Source: Shimia sp049116215 (GTDB lineage: Bacteria > Pseudomonadota > Alphaproteobacteria > Rhodobacterales > Rhodobacteraceae). Taken from it: a stretch of DNA of 64,000 nt. Shown in pieces: positions 24,175 through 33,349 of this stretch. Location of the stretch: positions 186,001-250,000 of the forward strand of contig NZ_JAGDZB010000002.1 in the NCBI RefSeq assembly GCF_049116215.1, in the 5' to 3' direction. The notes beneath the pieces were generated by a model, which ran no database searches, was not told where the DNA came from, and worked only from the letters and a program-made list of their open reading frames with translations. Within the stretch, counting starts at the first letter, position 1. Each line of letters begins with the position of its first letter. The position numbers were made by a program, and so were the translations under genes.

Positions 24175-25302
24175 TTAATCCTCAGACTGCGCATCCGCGC
24201 GGCTCATGCCGGACACGTCCATCGCCAATGTTGCTGCCATCAACCCATCCAGGTCGCCATCAAGCACCCCTTTGGTGTCGCTGGTCTCGTAGCTGGTGCG
24301 CAGGTCTTTCACCATCTGATAGGGCTGCAACACGTAAGAGCGGATCTGGTTGCCCCAGCCCGCATCGCCCGCGTTCTCATGCACCTCGTTCACCAGCGCA
24401 GAGCGCTTGTCGAGCTCGATCTGATACAACCGCGATTTCAACGCTTTCATGGCGATATCGCGGTTCTGGTGCTGCGACTTCTCAGAGCTGGTCACCACAA
24501 TCCCGGTCGGGTGGTGGGTGATCCGCACCGCAGAGTCGGTGGTGTTTACGTGCTGACCACCGGCGCCCGAGGAGCGATAGGTATCAATCCGAATATCCGC
24601 CGGGTTCACCTCAATCTCGATGTTGTCATCCACCACCGGATAGACCTTCACCGAAGTGAAAGACGTGTGACGCTTCGCGGCACTGTCAAACGGCGAAATC
24701 CGCACCAGACGGTGCACACCGCTTTCCGACTTCAACCAGCCATAGGCATTGTGCCCGGAAATTTTATAAGCCGCCGATTTAATGCCCGCCTCTTCGCCCG
24801 CGCTTTCGGCCTGAAGCTCAACTTTGTAGCCCTTTTTCTCAGCCCAGCGAACATACATCCGCGCTAGCATGCTGGCCCAGTCACAGCTCTCTGTGCCGCC
24901 AGCGCCAGAGTTGATCTCCAAGAATGTGTCATTGCCGTCCGCCTCGCCATCCAGCAACGCTTCCAGCTCTTTTTCCGCCGCCTTGGTGACCAGCGCTTTG
25001 AGCGCCTCTTCGGCCTCGGTCACAACCTCGTCATCTTCTTCCATCTCGCCAAGTTCAATCAGCTCAATGTTGTCGGACAGTTCGGTCTCAATGGCCTTTA
25101 CAACATCCATCGCGTCGACCAAAGTCTGGCGCTCGCGCATCAGTTTTTGCGCCGCCGCCGCATCATCCCACAGGTTGGGATCTTCGACGCGGGCGTTGAA
25201 TTCTTCGAGCCGATAGGGCGCGGTTTCCCAATCCAAACGCTGGCGCAACAGGGTCAGGGATTTTTCGATCTCTGTAACAGTGTTCTGAGCTTCAGCGCGC
25301 AT
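24175..25302 (-). CDS. prfB: Peptide chain release factor 2
   Basis: A 375-residue class I release factor that reads UGA and UAA. The stop-codon recognition motif SPF is at about residues 203-205 (VRISPFDSAAKRH) and the peptidyl-hydrolysis motif GGQ at about 248-250 (SSGAGGQHVNTTDSAVR). The frame is continuous, so the programmed +1 frameshift found in many bacterial prfB genes is absent. A terminator and a dispersed repeat follow. With mrcA and amiC nearby on the same strand this is the known alphaproteobacterial rne-amiC-mrcA-prfB neighbourhood, here broken up by other genes. Confidence 0.96.
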   Translation of the reverse strand: MRAEAQNTVTEIEKSLTLLRQRLDWETAPYRLEEFNARVEDPNLWDDAAAAQKLMRERQTLVDAMDVVKAIETELSDNIELIELGEMEEDDEVVTEAEEALKALVTKAAEKELEALLDGEADGNDTFLEINSGAGGTESCDWASMLARMYVRWAEKKGYKVELQAESAGEEAGIKSAAYKISGHNAYGWLKSESGVHRLVRISPFDSAAKRHTSFTSVKVYPVVDDNIEIEVNPADIRIDTYRSSGAGGQHVNTTDSAVRITHHPTGIVVTSSEKSQHQNRDIAMKALKSRLYQIELDKRSALVNEVHENAGDAGWGNQIRSYVLQPYQMVKDLRTSYETSDTKGVLDGDLDGLMAATLAMDVSGMSRADAQSED

Positions 25303-25368
25303 GGGAAAAGACCTTCTTATGGGTTCAGATCAGCGTGATAGCGCAGGCCCGCCTGCCCCGCAAGTGAC

Positions 25369-25403
25369 GACGCACGGCCAAGCGCTTTGCTCGGCCGTGC
25401 GTC
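25369..25403 (-). terminator. Strong hairpin downstream of MCP gene
   Basis: GACGCACGGCC and GGCCGTGCGTC, 11-bp perfect stem, extendable in the loop. No clear U-tract follows, so termination efficiency is uncertain. Confidence 0.5.
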
Positions 25404-25437
25404 ATAAAGTTTTTGGTGCCTGTATCGAAAGACCCTT

Positions 25438-27162
25438 TTACGCCGCCCGCTGCGCTTCGCCCTCGGGTGTCACCTTGAACACCGACACTTGTGAGGCCAA
25501 CTCGCTGGCATCGCTGTGCAGCACGGTACTCGCCGCCGCAGTCTCTTCCACCATCGCGGCATTCTGTTGGGTCACACGGTCCAATTCCGACACGCCCTTG
25601 TTGATGCCGCTCAACGTGGCCGCTTGACGTTCCGCGCCATCCGCAATGCCGCTGACACGCTCAGACACGGTGGCCACGCCGCTGATGATCTTGGTCAGCT
25701 CGTCGCCAGTTCGGCCGACAAGCGTCACACCTTCATCCACATGGGTTGCACTTTCGTTGATCAGCTCTTTGATCTCAGACGCCGAGTCAGACGAGCGCTG
25801 CGCCAAGGCGCGCACTTCAGACGCCACAACCGCAAAACCACGTCCCGCGTCTCCGGCCCGTGCCGCTTCCACGCCCGCGTTCAGCGCCAGCAAGTTGGTC
25901 TGGAACGAAATGTCATCAATCACCGAGATGATCTGTGAAATTTTATCCGAAGAGGTCTGGATCAGCGACATCGCATCCACCGCCTGCTTCACCACTTCGC
26001 CGCTGGACAGCACCGTCTGTTTCGTGCCCGCCACAATGGTTTCCACGTCTTTGGCACCTTCAGCAGCTGCACGTACACTGGCGGTCAACTCTTCCATCGC
26101 ATGGGCGGTCTGCTCCAACGTGGAGGCCTGGCTTTCGGTCCGGGTCGCCAAAGAAGTCGAAGAATCGCCAATCTCTTTCGAACTGCTGCGGATACGGTGT
26201 GAGTTCTCCACCACGGCTTCCATGATCGAGACCAAGGTCACCAAAGTATTGTTGTAATTCTCCCGCAGCGGCTCATAACCCTCGGAGAACCTCTGTTCGA
26301 TGGGATGGGTCAAATCGCCCTCCGCCAAGCGCTGCAATGCAGCCGTCAACGCGTCGACAACTCGGTCCTGCTCCTGCTGCGCCAACTTTTGCTCCTGCTC
26401 CACCGCGTGAGCTTCGGCAAGCTGAACCTTTAGCCCATCAACTGCGCGGGAAATGCCGCCGATTTCATCGCTACGCCTCACATGCTTGGCAGGCGTGTCA
26501 TATTTTCCATCAGCAATATCACGGACCACATGACGGACATCCTGCAACGGAAGAGACACAACTCGCCGAATAACCCAGGTACATAACGAACACATCACGA
26601 GGAATGCAGCGCCTGCTATTGCTATAGAGAACAAATTGGCCTCTCTGGCTTGCGCTAGTGCCTGATCTGGCGACCAGATAATCACAACGCTGCCTGAAAT
26701 CTTGCTCCCATCTTTGCCACTGCGCGCCGGTACAGCAATGGTGTAGCCATTCTCAGACTGAATCACCTCGCCACTTTCCAACGCTTGCCTACCCAAAAGT
26801 TCGGCTTCCGCGAGGCCCTCTGAAGGTTGCGTGCCGGAAAATGCCAATGCTTCGCCTGCTTTATTCAAAGCGACGGCATATACGGCTTGGCCTTCTGCAC
26901 GATTAATCACGTTGTCCAACGTGCCTTGCACGGCCGGTGTATCTGCAAATCGTATTGCGCCACTGGCATTGACCGCAGTCGAGCCGGTCACCTCCATGGC
27001 CAGTTGCATCAACCCACTCTGAATGGATTCGGTGACCAGCCGATGAGATTTCACAGTAAGCATTGTGGCCACAATCAAAGTTGTTCCCACAATCAGAACT
27101 GTCACTTTCAGAAACACGGAAAGCTTGTCAAATAACGCCAAAATCGGAGAAAAGAGTCTCAT
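25438..27162 (-). CDS. Methyl-accepting chemotaxis protein
   Basis: A 574-residue transducer. Start at ATG 27162 (MRLFSPILALFDKLSVFLK) behind GGGAG. A membrane helix (VTVLIVGTTLIVATMLTV) is followed by a periplasmic sensor of about 130 residues, a second helix (AIAGAAFLVMCSLCTWVI), a HAMP linker (RRVVSLPLQDVRHVVRDIAD), and the cytoplasmic signalling domain. The hairpin tip reads IDDISFQTNLLALNAGVEAA and the CheA/CheW contact region AGDAGRGFAVVASEVRALAQ. It is probably cotranscribed with the soluble periplasmic sensor gene 47 bp upstream, so that protein may deliver the signal. Confidence 0.93.
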   Translation of the reverse strand: MRLFSPILALFDKLSVFLKVTVLIVGTTLIVATMLTVKSHRLVTESIQSGLMQLAMEVTGSTAVNASGAIRFADTPAVQGTLDNVINRAEGQAVYAVALNKAGEALAFSGTQPSEGLAEAELLGRQALESGEVIQSENGYTIAVPARSGKDGSKISGSVVIIWSPDQALAQAREANLFSIAIAGAAFLVMCSLCTWVIRRVVSLPLQDVRHVVRDIADGKYDTPAKHVRRSDEIGGISRAVDGLKVQLAEAHAVEQEQKLAQQEQDRVVDALTAALQRLAEGDLTHPIEQRFSEGYEPLRENYNNTLVTLVSIMEAVVENSHRIRSSSKEIGDSSTSLATRTESQASTLEQTAHAMEELTASVRAAAEGAKDVETIVAGTKQTVLSSGEVVKQAVDAMSLIQTSSDKISQIISVIDDISFQTNLLALNAGVEAARAGDAGRGFAVVASEVRALAQRSSDSASEIKELINESATHVDEGVTLVGRTGDELTKIISGVATVSERVSGIADGAERQAATLSGINKGVSELDRVTQQNAAMVEETAAASTVLHSDASELASQVSVFKVTPEGEAQRAA

Positions 27163-27209
27163 AATCCACTCCCAAAAAGAGTGCGATCCCACTGGGGGAT
27201 CGCCTATAT

Positions 27210-27779
27210 TCATTCTAGCGTTTCGGCATCAACACCAACCGTAAGCGCGCCGATACTTGCACCCGTATCGGGATCAACAATGGTCATGGAAATTTGCACT
27301 TGGTAGGTGCGGGTGGAATCGTCCAATTCCACTTCACTGAAGTGATATGCATCCGGACCAACACTAAACGTGTCCTGATATTTGGCTTCATCGCCTTGCC
27401 ACATGTCAGAGTTTACACCGGAGGCTGCAACGTTCAGGCCTACGGAATCCATAATGACAACTTCAGTGATCTGCCCGGCCGACTTTTCGACCTGCATGCG
27501 CAAGAAGTCCGCCGCTGCATTCTCAATGACTGGCGTGATTGTCGGCGTGCTGGCCGCGCCCACTTCGGCACGCCACGTGGTGTCCATCTGATCGATAGTG
27601 GCTTGATCATAGCCAGCGGTGGCTTCATTTTGCGCTTTAATCGCGGCGACTAACAAAGGATCATGTGCCCAACTACGAATGTTGCTTTCCAGGAAAGTTG
27701 CCATCGCTGGCTCATACTCGTTGGCAACGGCTGGTGTCGCGGCTAGGGCGACCAAAAAGGCAATTGTGGTTCGTTTCAT
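27210..27779 (-). CDS. Stand-alone periplasmic PDC/Cache-like sensor protein
   Basis: A 189-residue protein starting at ATG 27779 (MKRTTIAFLVALAATPAVAN) with a clear Sec signal peptide cut after AVA, and no membrane anchor or output domain. The rest looks like a PDC/Cache fold: LLVAAIKAQNEATAGYDQAT, then ITEVVIMDSVGLNVAASGVN and IVDPDTGASIGALTVGVDAE. This domain is normally part of a receptor; here it is free in the periplasm and lies just upstream of the MCP gene on the same strand. I infer a binding-protein role for that receptor. AAGGA lies 10 bases before the start. Confidence 0.75.
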   Translation of the reverse strand: MKRTTIAFLVALAATPAVANEYEPAMATFLESNIRSWAHDPLLVAAIKAQNEATAGYDQATIDQMDTTWRAEVGAASTPTITPVIENAAADFLRMQVEKSAGQITEVVIMDSVGLNVAASGVNSDMWQGDEAKYQDTFSVGPDAYHFSEVELDDSTRTYQVQISMTIVDPDTGASIGALTVGVDAETLE

Positions 27780-27885
27780 TGGAGGAGTCCTTGTTAGGCT
27801 ACATAGTTCTCTCCATTTCATAAGCCCCAAGTCTTTCCCCGTCGTTAATGCCCCCGATAACACCGACTGCTCCAGCGCCAATCCT

Positions 27886-27916
27886 AAAAAAACGGAGACC
27901 GCAAGGGGCCTCCGTT
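27886..27916 (-). terminator. Terminator downstream of mrcA
   Basis: Minus strand: ACGGAG and CTCCGT arms around a 12-base loop, followed by seven T. Confidence 0.75.
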
Positions 27917-27945
27917 CAGTTACTCAGCCAAGAGTAATTCTATCT

Positions 27946-30498
27946 TTAGTACAGCCCACCAGAGCTGACCGTGCCAAAGTCCGCCTTAGGCCCGACAACC
28001 CCAGTGCCGCCTGAGGAGGTCGTCACCTGACGGCCAGCCGATTGCACTTCCTCCACCAACGGCAGGTTGCTGCCCATGGCAAAACCACCGTCATAGGCGA
28101 TACCAAAGATCGGCTCTTCGCCGTCACGGAAGTACTCCGCCACAACGCTGGCGCCGCTGGCATCATTGTCCAGACGCGCACCGGTGTAGCGGTCGATCTT
28201 GATGAAGTGGCCACCCGGCGGTACGCGGAATTTCCCGCCACCGTATTTCTTGATCGCCTCTTTCATGAACTCCTGGAACACCGGACCACAGGTGGTGCCA
28301 CCGTAGGTGCCGCGCCCCAATGGACGTGGACGATCATGCCCAATGTAGCAGCCTGCCACGATGTTGCTGGTGAAACCAACAAACCACACGTCTTTCGCTT
28401 CATTGGTGGTCCCGGTTTTACCCGCCACCGGCACAGGCAGCTTGATCTGGCTGCTCGCTGTGCCGCGCGTCACAACGCCCTGCATCATCGAGGTCAGCTG
28501 ATAAGCGGTGATCGCATCCATCACCCGCTCGCGGTTGGTCACAATACGTGGCCCCCGGCTCTCTGGCACACTTGGGTCGAGACAGTCGGTACACTCACGC
28601 TGATCGTGGCGATAAATTGTCTTGCCGTAACGGTCCTGCACCCGGTCGACCAAAGTTGGCTCCACGCGCTCACCTCCATTGGCGAACATCGCATAGGCAG
28701 CAACCATCTGATACAACGTGGTTTCATCCGCGCCGAGTGAGTTCGCCAGGAAGGCCCCCATGTTGTCATAGACCCCAAAGCGCTCTGCATAGCGCGCCAC
28801 GGTTTCCATCCCAACTTCCTGCGCCAAACGAATGGTCATCAGGTTCCGGCTCATCTCAATGCCGGTCCGCAGCGGGGTTGGTCCGTAGAATTTGTTGGTC
28901 GAGTTCTTCGGACGCCACACACCTTGCGGCGTGTTGATCTCAATTGGCGCGTCAATCACGATGGTTGCAGGGCTATAACCACTGTCCAGCGCCGAGGCAT
29001 AGACAAACGGCTTAAAGGATGAGCCCGGCTGACGTTTCGCCTGCGTAGCCCGATTGAACACGGTGTCCTGATAGCTGAAGCCACCCTGCATCGCGATCAC
29101 ACGGCCGTTGTTCACGTCCATCGCCATAAAGCCCCCCTGCACTTCCGGAACCTGTCGCAAGGTCCAGCGCACAAAGCTGCCGTCGCTGTCTTTGGTCATC
29201 GCCCTTACAAGAACAACATCCCCTTTGGACACCAGATCGCCGGCCACTTTCGCTTTGCTGGCAAGTGACCCGTCTTCACGCTGCTTACGCGCCCACTGCG
29301 CATCCTTGGCTGGAATCCAATGGCCGTCATTATCTTCGTCCACACCTTCGATGCCAACACGCGCATCGTTCTTACCAACTTCAAGGACCACCGCCGGGTG
29401 CCATTGGCCTTCCAGGTCCACATCCCGCGGGATCGACACATTGGCCAACGCCTCGCGCCACGTAGCCTCATCGCCCAGCAACTCTTCCGGCAGCACCTCG
29501 CCGGTGCCACGCCATACGCCGCGCGAGCGGTCATATTTTTCCAGCGCCCGACGCAGCGCCTTGGCCGCCACGTCCTGCATCTCCGGGTCTTCGGTTGAGC
29601 GCACGGCCATACCGCCGGAGAAGAACTCATCTTCGCCAAAGTCACGGCTCAGCTGACGCCGAATTTCATCGGTGAAGTAGTCCCGTGGAGGACGCTCGGT
29701 TTTGTAGCTCTCATAGTCGCCATTCTGCACCGACTTCAGCGGAAGCGCCTTTTCACTCTCATAGACTGCCTGCGTAATCACGCCGTTCTCAGCCATCTCT
29801 TTGAGCACAAAATCCCGTCGTGCCTTCACACGCTCTTTGTTGCGCACCGGATGGAATTTCCCCGGCGCTTTCGGCATCGAGGCCAGCGTCGCCGCCTCAT
29901 GCGGGGCCAGTTCTTCCAGGGTCTTGTTGAAATAGGTCTGCGCCGCCGCCGCCACACCGTAAGAGTTCTGACCAAGGAAAATCTCATTCATATAGAGCTC
30001 AAGAATCTGATCTTTCGACAGCGTGTCCTCGACCCGCGTCGCCAGAATGATCTCTTTGATTTTACGCTCAATTTTCCGATCACCTGACAGCAGGAAGTTC
30101 TTCATCACCTGCTGCGTAATTGTCGACGCCCCGCGCACATTGGAGCCCCGCGACTGCACCGCCTCCACAGCTGCCGCAGCAATACCTCGCGCATCATAGC
30201 CGGAGTGCGTATAGAAGTTCTTGTCCTCCGCCGAGATAAACGCCTCTTTCACCAGAACCGGAATTTCATCCGCCGGCACAAACAACCGGCGCTCCTTGGC
30301 GAACTCGTCAATGATATGCCCCTCACCCGAGTAGATCCGACTGATGGTCGGCGGTTTATACTGCGCCAAGCTCTCATGGCTGGGCAGCTCTTGGCCATAG
30401 ATCCAGAACACCGCCCCAATAGAGAGCGCCACAACAGCAATGCCCATGGTCACAAAAGTGAAAATGGTGCCGAAGAACGAAAGGATGAATCGTATCAC
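27946..30498 (-). CDS. mrcA: Penicillin-binding protein 1A (transglycosylase/transpeptidase)
   Basis: An 850-residue class A PBP that polymerises and cross-links peptidoglycan. An N-terminal anchor (residues about 8-32) is followed by the glycosyltransferase domain, with SAEDKNFYTHSGYDARG near residue 91 holding the catalytic Glu, and ASTITQQVMKNFLLS. The transpeptidase Ser is in GSSFKPF near residue 493, and the KTGT motif (VAGKTGTTNEAKD) near residue 692. The start is a GTG at 30498. Part of the amiC-mrcA-prfB neighbourhood on the minus strand. Confidence 0.96.
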   Translation of the reverse strand: MIRFILSFFGTIFTFVTMGIAVVALSIGAVFWIYGQELPSHESLAQYKPPTISRIYSGEGHIIDEFAKERRLFVPADEIPVLVKEAFISAEDKNFYTHSGYDARGIAAAAVEAVQSRGSNVRGASTITQQVMKNFLLSGDRKIERKIKEIILATRVEDTLSKDQILELYMNEIFLGQNSYGVAAAAQTYFNKTLEELAPHEAATLASMPKAPGKFHPVRNKERVKARRDFVLKEMAENGVITQAVYESEKALPLKSVQNGDYESYKTERPPRDYFTDEIRRQLSRDFGEDEFFSGGMAVRSTEDPEMQDVAAKALRRALEKYDRSRGVWRGTGEVLPEELLGDEATWREALANVSIPRDVDLEGQWHPAVVLEVGKNDARVGIEGVDEDNDGHWIPAKDAQWARKQREDGSLASKAKVAGDLVSKGDVVLVRAMTKDSDGSFVRWTLRQVPEVQGGFMAMDVNNGRVIAMQGGFSYQDTVFNRATQAKRQPGSSFKPFVYASALDSGYSPATIVIDAPIEINTPQGVWRPKNSTNKFYGPTPLRTGIEMSRNLMTIRLAQEVGMETVARYAERFGVYDNMGAFLANSLGADETTLYQMVAAYAMFANGGERVEPTLVDRVQDRYGKTIYRHDQRECTDCLDPSVPESRGPRIVTNRERVMDAITAYQLTSMMQGVVTRGTASSQIKLPVPVAGKTGTTNEAKDVWFVGFTSNIVAGCYIGHDRPRPLGRGTYGGTTCGPVFQEFMKEAIKKYGGGKFRVPPGGHFIKIDRYTGARLDNDASGASVVAEYFRDGEEPIFGIAYDGGFAMGSNLPLVEEVQSAGRQVTTSSGGTGVVGPKADFGTVSSGGLY

Positions 30499-30630
30499 GC
30501 TGGAGGCCTTCTGAAGTCGCGTCTCAAAGCCCCTCTATACAGAGGCCCTTAGGCAGGGTCAAAACACCATGCCGCGATAACAGCGCCTTGCGCGTAGTTT
30601 TGCCGGAAATCTCACTTCAATTGGCCACCA

Positions 30631-31251
30631 TCACGCCAGCGCAATGCCTTGCCCCTGCAAATCGGCGCGTGTTTTTGCCGTATCCTGCCCCGCCAGAACA
30701 CCTCGCTCCACCAGCGTCACATCATACCCACGGCGCACGGCCCCCAAAGAGGTCTTCGCCACACAATAATTGTAGTCCAGGCCGACAATCCGCAATGCGC
30801 CAACATTCAACTCCGCCAACAAGGCATCCAACGCACCGGTTTCAAACCCGTCCTGCACTCGCTTGACCAGCTCATAATCCGCGATCCCGGCAAATGGCGC
30901 CGCAAGTTCCGTCCCAGAAGACCCCGCTATTGCTTGGCCCTTCATTGTCAAACGCGCAATCACCTTGGTCGCGGGCAATGACCATTCCTGTCTGAGCGCA
31001 ATCACTGGAATTCCCTTCGCTTTGGCCGCTTGAACTTCCTCAAGGATCACCGTCGCAACCGCCTGCTTGTCAGCTTCCGAATAGGGCCCCTCATTCCAGA
31101 ACACCGATTGCAGATCGATCAACACCAGCGCTTCACCATCTCGCCCCTCGACCCGTGCGCCACGGCTCACCGCTCCAATCCGCACCACGCCGGCAACCAG
31201 CCACAACAAAACCGCCACCAACGCGCCAACAAACACATACACAACACTCAT
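30631..31251 (-). CDS. Isochorismatase-family cysteine hydrolase with N-terminal membrane anchor
   Basis: A 206-residue protein. An N-terminal hydrophobic segment (VVYVFVGALVAVLLWLVAGV) precedes the hydrolase fold. The catalytic triad pattern is visible: Asp in ALVLIDLQSVFW, Lys in ARLTMKGQAIAG, and the nucleophile Cys in VGLDYNYCVAKTSLGAVRRG, which matches the family consensus. Members hydrolyse isochorismate, nicotinamide or N-carbamoyl compounds; the substrate is open. The membrane anchor is unusual. The start overlaps the marR stop (ATGA), so expression is tied to that regulator. Confidence 0.82.
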   Translation of the reverse strand: MSVVYVFVGALVAVLLWLVAGVVRIGAVSRGARVEGRDGEALVLIDLQSVFWNEGPYSEADKQAVATVILEEVQAAKAKGIPVIALRQEWSLPATKVIARLTMKGQAIAGSSGTELAAPFAGIADYELVKRVQDGFETGALDALLAELNVGALRIVGLDYNYCVAKTSLGAVRRGYDVTLVERGVLAGQDTAKTRADLQGQGIALA

Positions 31252-31697
31252 GTCTCACCACCCGTCTTGCCCATCAGGCGCTCTGTCAACCGCCGCACCA
31301 CATCCAAAGCCGTGGCAATCTCCTGCTCCTCAAACCCGTCGCCAATGGCCTCAAGCAACACCCGCTCCCGCGCAACCGCCCCCTCTATCAAAGCCTGCCC
31401 CTTGTCGGTCAGTGCCAAAAGTGGCGATCTCTTGTGACGTGGATTTGGGCGCTGTTCCGTCAGCCCCTCGGCCAAAGTCTCATTGACCATGACCTGCACA
31501 TATTGCCGTTGAATCTGCAAATGACGGGCAATTTCCGGCACGGGAAGCGCGCCGTTCTCCCGCAAGACCTCAAGCACAGCGCGCATTCGCACTGTCAGGC
31601 CGGATCCCTCCAGCCCCTGTTCCACAGCCAATTCCGCAACTTGCATCAAGGGCCGCGACATCCAAACCAGATGATATAATCGATCAACTTTTTCCAT
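31248..31697 (-). CDS. MarR-family transcriptional regulator
   Basis: A 149-residue winged-helix regulator. The HTH is in GALPVPEIARHLQIQRQYVQ and the wing in PNPRHKRSPLLALTDKGQAL with the conserved Asp/Lys turn; both ends are helical for dimerisation. Directly upstream lie overlapping inverted repeats (31705-31735) that look like its own operator. It is coupled to the isochorismatase gene by ATGA overlap, and a 13-bp part of its operator recurs upstream of the GST gene, so it may control detoxification genes. Confidence 0.88.
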   Translation of the reverse strand: MEKVDRLYHLVWMSRPLMQVAELAVEQGLEGSGLTVRMRAVLEVLRENGALPVPEIARHLQIQRQYVQVMVNETLAEGLTEQRPNPRHKRSPLLALTDKGQALIEGAVARERVLLEAIGDGFEEQEIATALDVVRRLTERLMGKTGGET

Positions 31698-31704
31698 GTC
31701 ATCG

Positions 31705-31735
31705 TTAATGTCATATTGACATGCATGATGTCAAT
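31705..31735 (-). promoter_or_regulatory. Putative MarR operator upstream of marR
   Basis: ATTGACAT-GCATG-ATGTCAAT (31715-31735) is a perfect inverted repeat with 8-bp arms, and ATGTCA-TAT-TGACAT overlaps it. The 13-mer TTAATGTCATATT at 31705-31717 occurs again at 32530-32542 upstream of the GST gene. Confidence 0.65.
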
Positions 31736-31831
31736 ACAAGTGTAACCGCGTTGCCCTAAGCCACGGCCACCAACAAAGTGAGGGCGACACACGTGGTGCC
31801 GCCCAACCTTCAAACGGATTCCTCTGTTTAT

Positions 31832-32476
31832 CTACTCAGCCGCCACCGGGAATCGTTCCCCTTCACGCATCTCAATCACCTCGGCCCGCTGAAACGCCTC
31901 ACGTGCCTTCAGGCGCGCCAGGTATTCGCCAATTGGTCCATCGTGTGGGATCAACCCAATCATCTGCCCAAAGACCAGATTGTTGCCAACAGCCACATCC
32001 GCCGCCGAAAATGTGTCGCCCAACAGCCAAGGCCCCTCTGCCAAACCATCAGCCAGCACGTCCATCATCTGCTCAAACGACCCCCAGGCCACCGTTGATG
32101 GGGACACTTCCCATTTAAACAACTGCTGCGCAAACGCTGGCTCCATGATCGCGCTGGCAAAGAACATCCAGCGCAAATATTCCGCCCGCGCACCATCCGT
32201 CGCCGCAGGCGCCAAACCCGCCGCCGCGTAGCGATCCGCCAGATAAATCGCCATCGCGCCGATCTCTGGCACAGGCGTCCCGCCATCCAACACCAACGGC
32301 ACTTTCCCCATCGGATGCATCGCCAAAAAATCTGCCTGCTTGTGGCGGCCGGTGGCAAAATCAAAACTCTCCAACTGGTAGGGTTCGCCCAGTTCTTCCA
32401 ACAGCCAAAGCGCGGCAAAAGACCGGGTGCGCGGCGCGAAGTACAGTTTTAGTGACGGTGTTTGTGTGTCAGACAT
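31832..32476 (-). CDS. Glutathione S-transferase family protein
   Basis: A 214-residue protein starting at ATG 32476 behind GAGG. The N-terminal thioredoxin-like domain reads LKLYFAPRTRSFAALWLLEE, with HPMGKVPLVLDGGTPVPEIG containing the cis-Pro and the glutathione gamma-Glu contacts. The helical C-terminal domain has LGDTFSAADVAVGNNLVFG, the conserved N-capping box. Likely a cytosolic conjugating or glutathione-dependent enzyme. The long upstream extension of the frame is not used. Its promoter region carries a motif shared with the neighbouring marR operator. Confidence 0.88.
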   Translation of the reverse strand: MSDTQTPSLKLYFAPRTRSFAALWLLEELGEPYQLESFDFATGRHKQADFLAMHPMGKVPLVLDGGTPVPEIGAMAIYLADRYAAAGLAPAATDGARAEYLRWMFFASAIMEPAFAQQLFKWEVSPSTVAWGSFEQMMDVLADGLAEGPWLLGDTFSAADVAVGNNLVFGQMIGLIPHDGPIGEYLARLKAREAFQRAEVIEMREGERFPVAAE

Positions 32477-32523
32477 CTCAAAATCCTCAAATAGTGTTTG
32501 CCTGCTTCTCCTAGGATCTATGG

Positions 32524-32542
32524 TGACACTTAATGTCATATT
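32524..32542 (-). promoter_or_regulatory. Putative MarR-type operator upstream of GST gene
   Basis: TGACA-CTTAA-TGTCA inverted repeat, overlapping TTAATGTCATATT (32530-32542), which is identical to 13 bases upstream of marR. It lies 48-66 bp upstream of the GST start. Confidence 0.5.
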
Positions 32543-32650
32543 TGTTGACCCGCGCCCCCATCTGCTCCCCCCCGCCATTGCCTTGCACCTCAGTCGAGAC
32601 AATGGTTCAGTGCGCCGCAGCATCCAAAGCAGCAAATGGGCACACCCCTG

Positions 32651-33349
32651 ATGACCGAATACACTCTCAAAGGCGTCAAAGTGGGCCTGCCCGAATGGCT
32701 CAAAGACACCAAAATCGAGGCCAAACTTGCCTCAGGAGACTATGAGGGGCGGGAAAGCACGGCCGCGCTCAAGCGTATCAAACCGGGCTGGAAGGTGCTC
32801 GAGATTGGCGCAGGCCTGGGCTATGTCACCACCATCTGCGCTCAGGCCGCCGGAGCGGAAAACGTCACCAGCCTCGAAGCCAACCCGCAGATGCTCGACC
32901 AAATCCGCGACACGCTCGCCCGCAACGGTCAAAAGAACGTGAACCTGTGGCATGGCGCTGTTGTGGGAGATTCCCATGTAGGCGACACCGTGGCCTTTCG
33001 GGCTGGCGCGCTTTTCTGGGGCGGCGGATTGGTTGCTGACGGACGCAGCGAAAAAGACATGGTCGAGGTCCCAGCCACCCGCATCAGCGATCTTCTCGCT
33101 ATTGTGCAACCGGACTTTGTGATGATGGATGTCGAAGGCGCCGAGCAACATCTGTTTGAGCAGGACTGGCCCAAATGCGTACGCCACGTGGTGATGGAAA
33201 TCCACATGGCGAAATACCCCAAACATGTGCTGAAACACATGGTGGACTGTATGTCTCGCTCCGGCCTGACTTATGACCCGGCCACCAGCAGCGGTCGCAC
33301 TTTGGGCTTCATGCGCGTGCGCCCGCCCAAACCTGAGGCGACGATCTAA
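32651..33349 (+). CDS. FkbM-family methyltransferase
   Basis: A 232-residue class I SAM-dependent methyltransferase. The SAM loop is WKVLEIGAGLGYVTTICAQA, with acidic SLEANPQML at the end of the second strand, and FVMMDVEGAEQHLFEQ is the FkbM signature. The target could be a sugar or other small-molecule hydroxyl. I take ATG 32651 (MTEYTLKGVKVGLPEW); ATG 32636 is in frame, and neither has a good ribosome site. It ends overlapping the convergent Nudix gene by four bases. Confidence 0.8.
   Translation: MTEYTLKGVKVGLPEWLKDTKIEAKLASGDYEGRESTAALKRIKPGWKVLEIGAGLGYVTTICAQAAGAENVTSLEANPQMLDQIRDTLARNGQKNVNLWHGAVVGDSHVGDTVAFRAGALFWGGGLVADGRSEKDMVEVPATRISDLLAIVQPDFVMMDVEGAEQHLFEQDWPKCVRHVVMEIHMAKYPKHVLKHMVDCMSRSGLTYDPATSSGRTLGFMRVRPPKPEATI

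Noticed and set aside
24175..25302. Programmed frameshift in prfB
   Set aside because: The reading frame is continuous from start to GGQ and beyond, with no internal UGA; autoregulation by frameshifting is absent.
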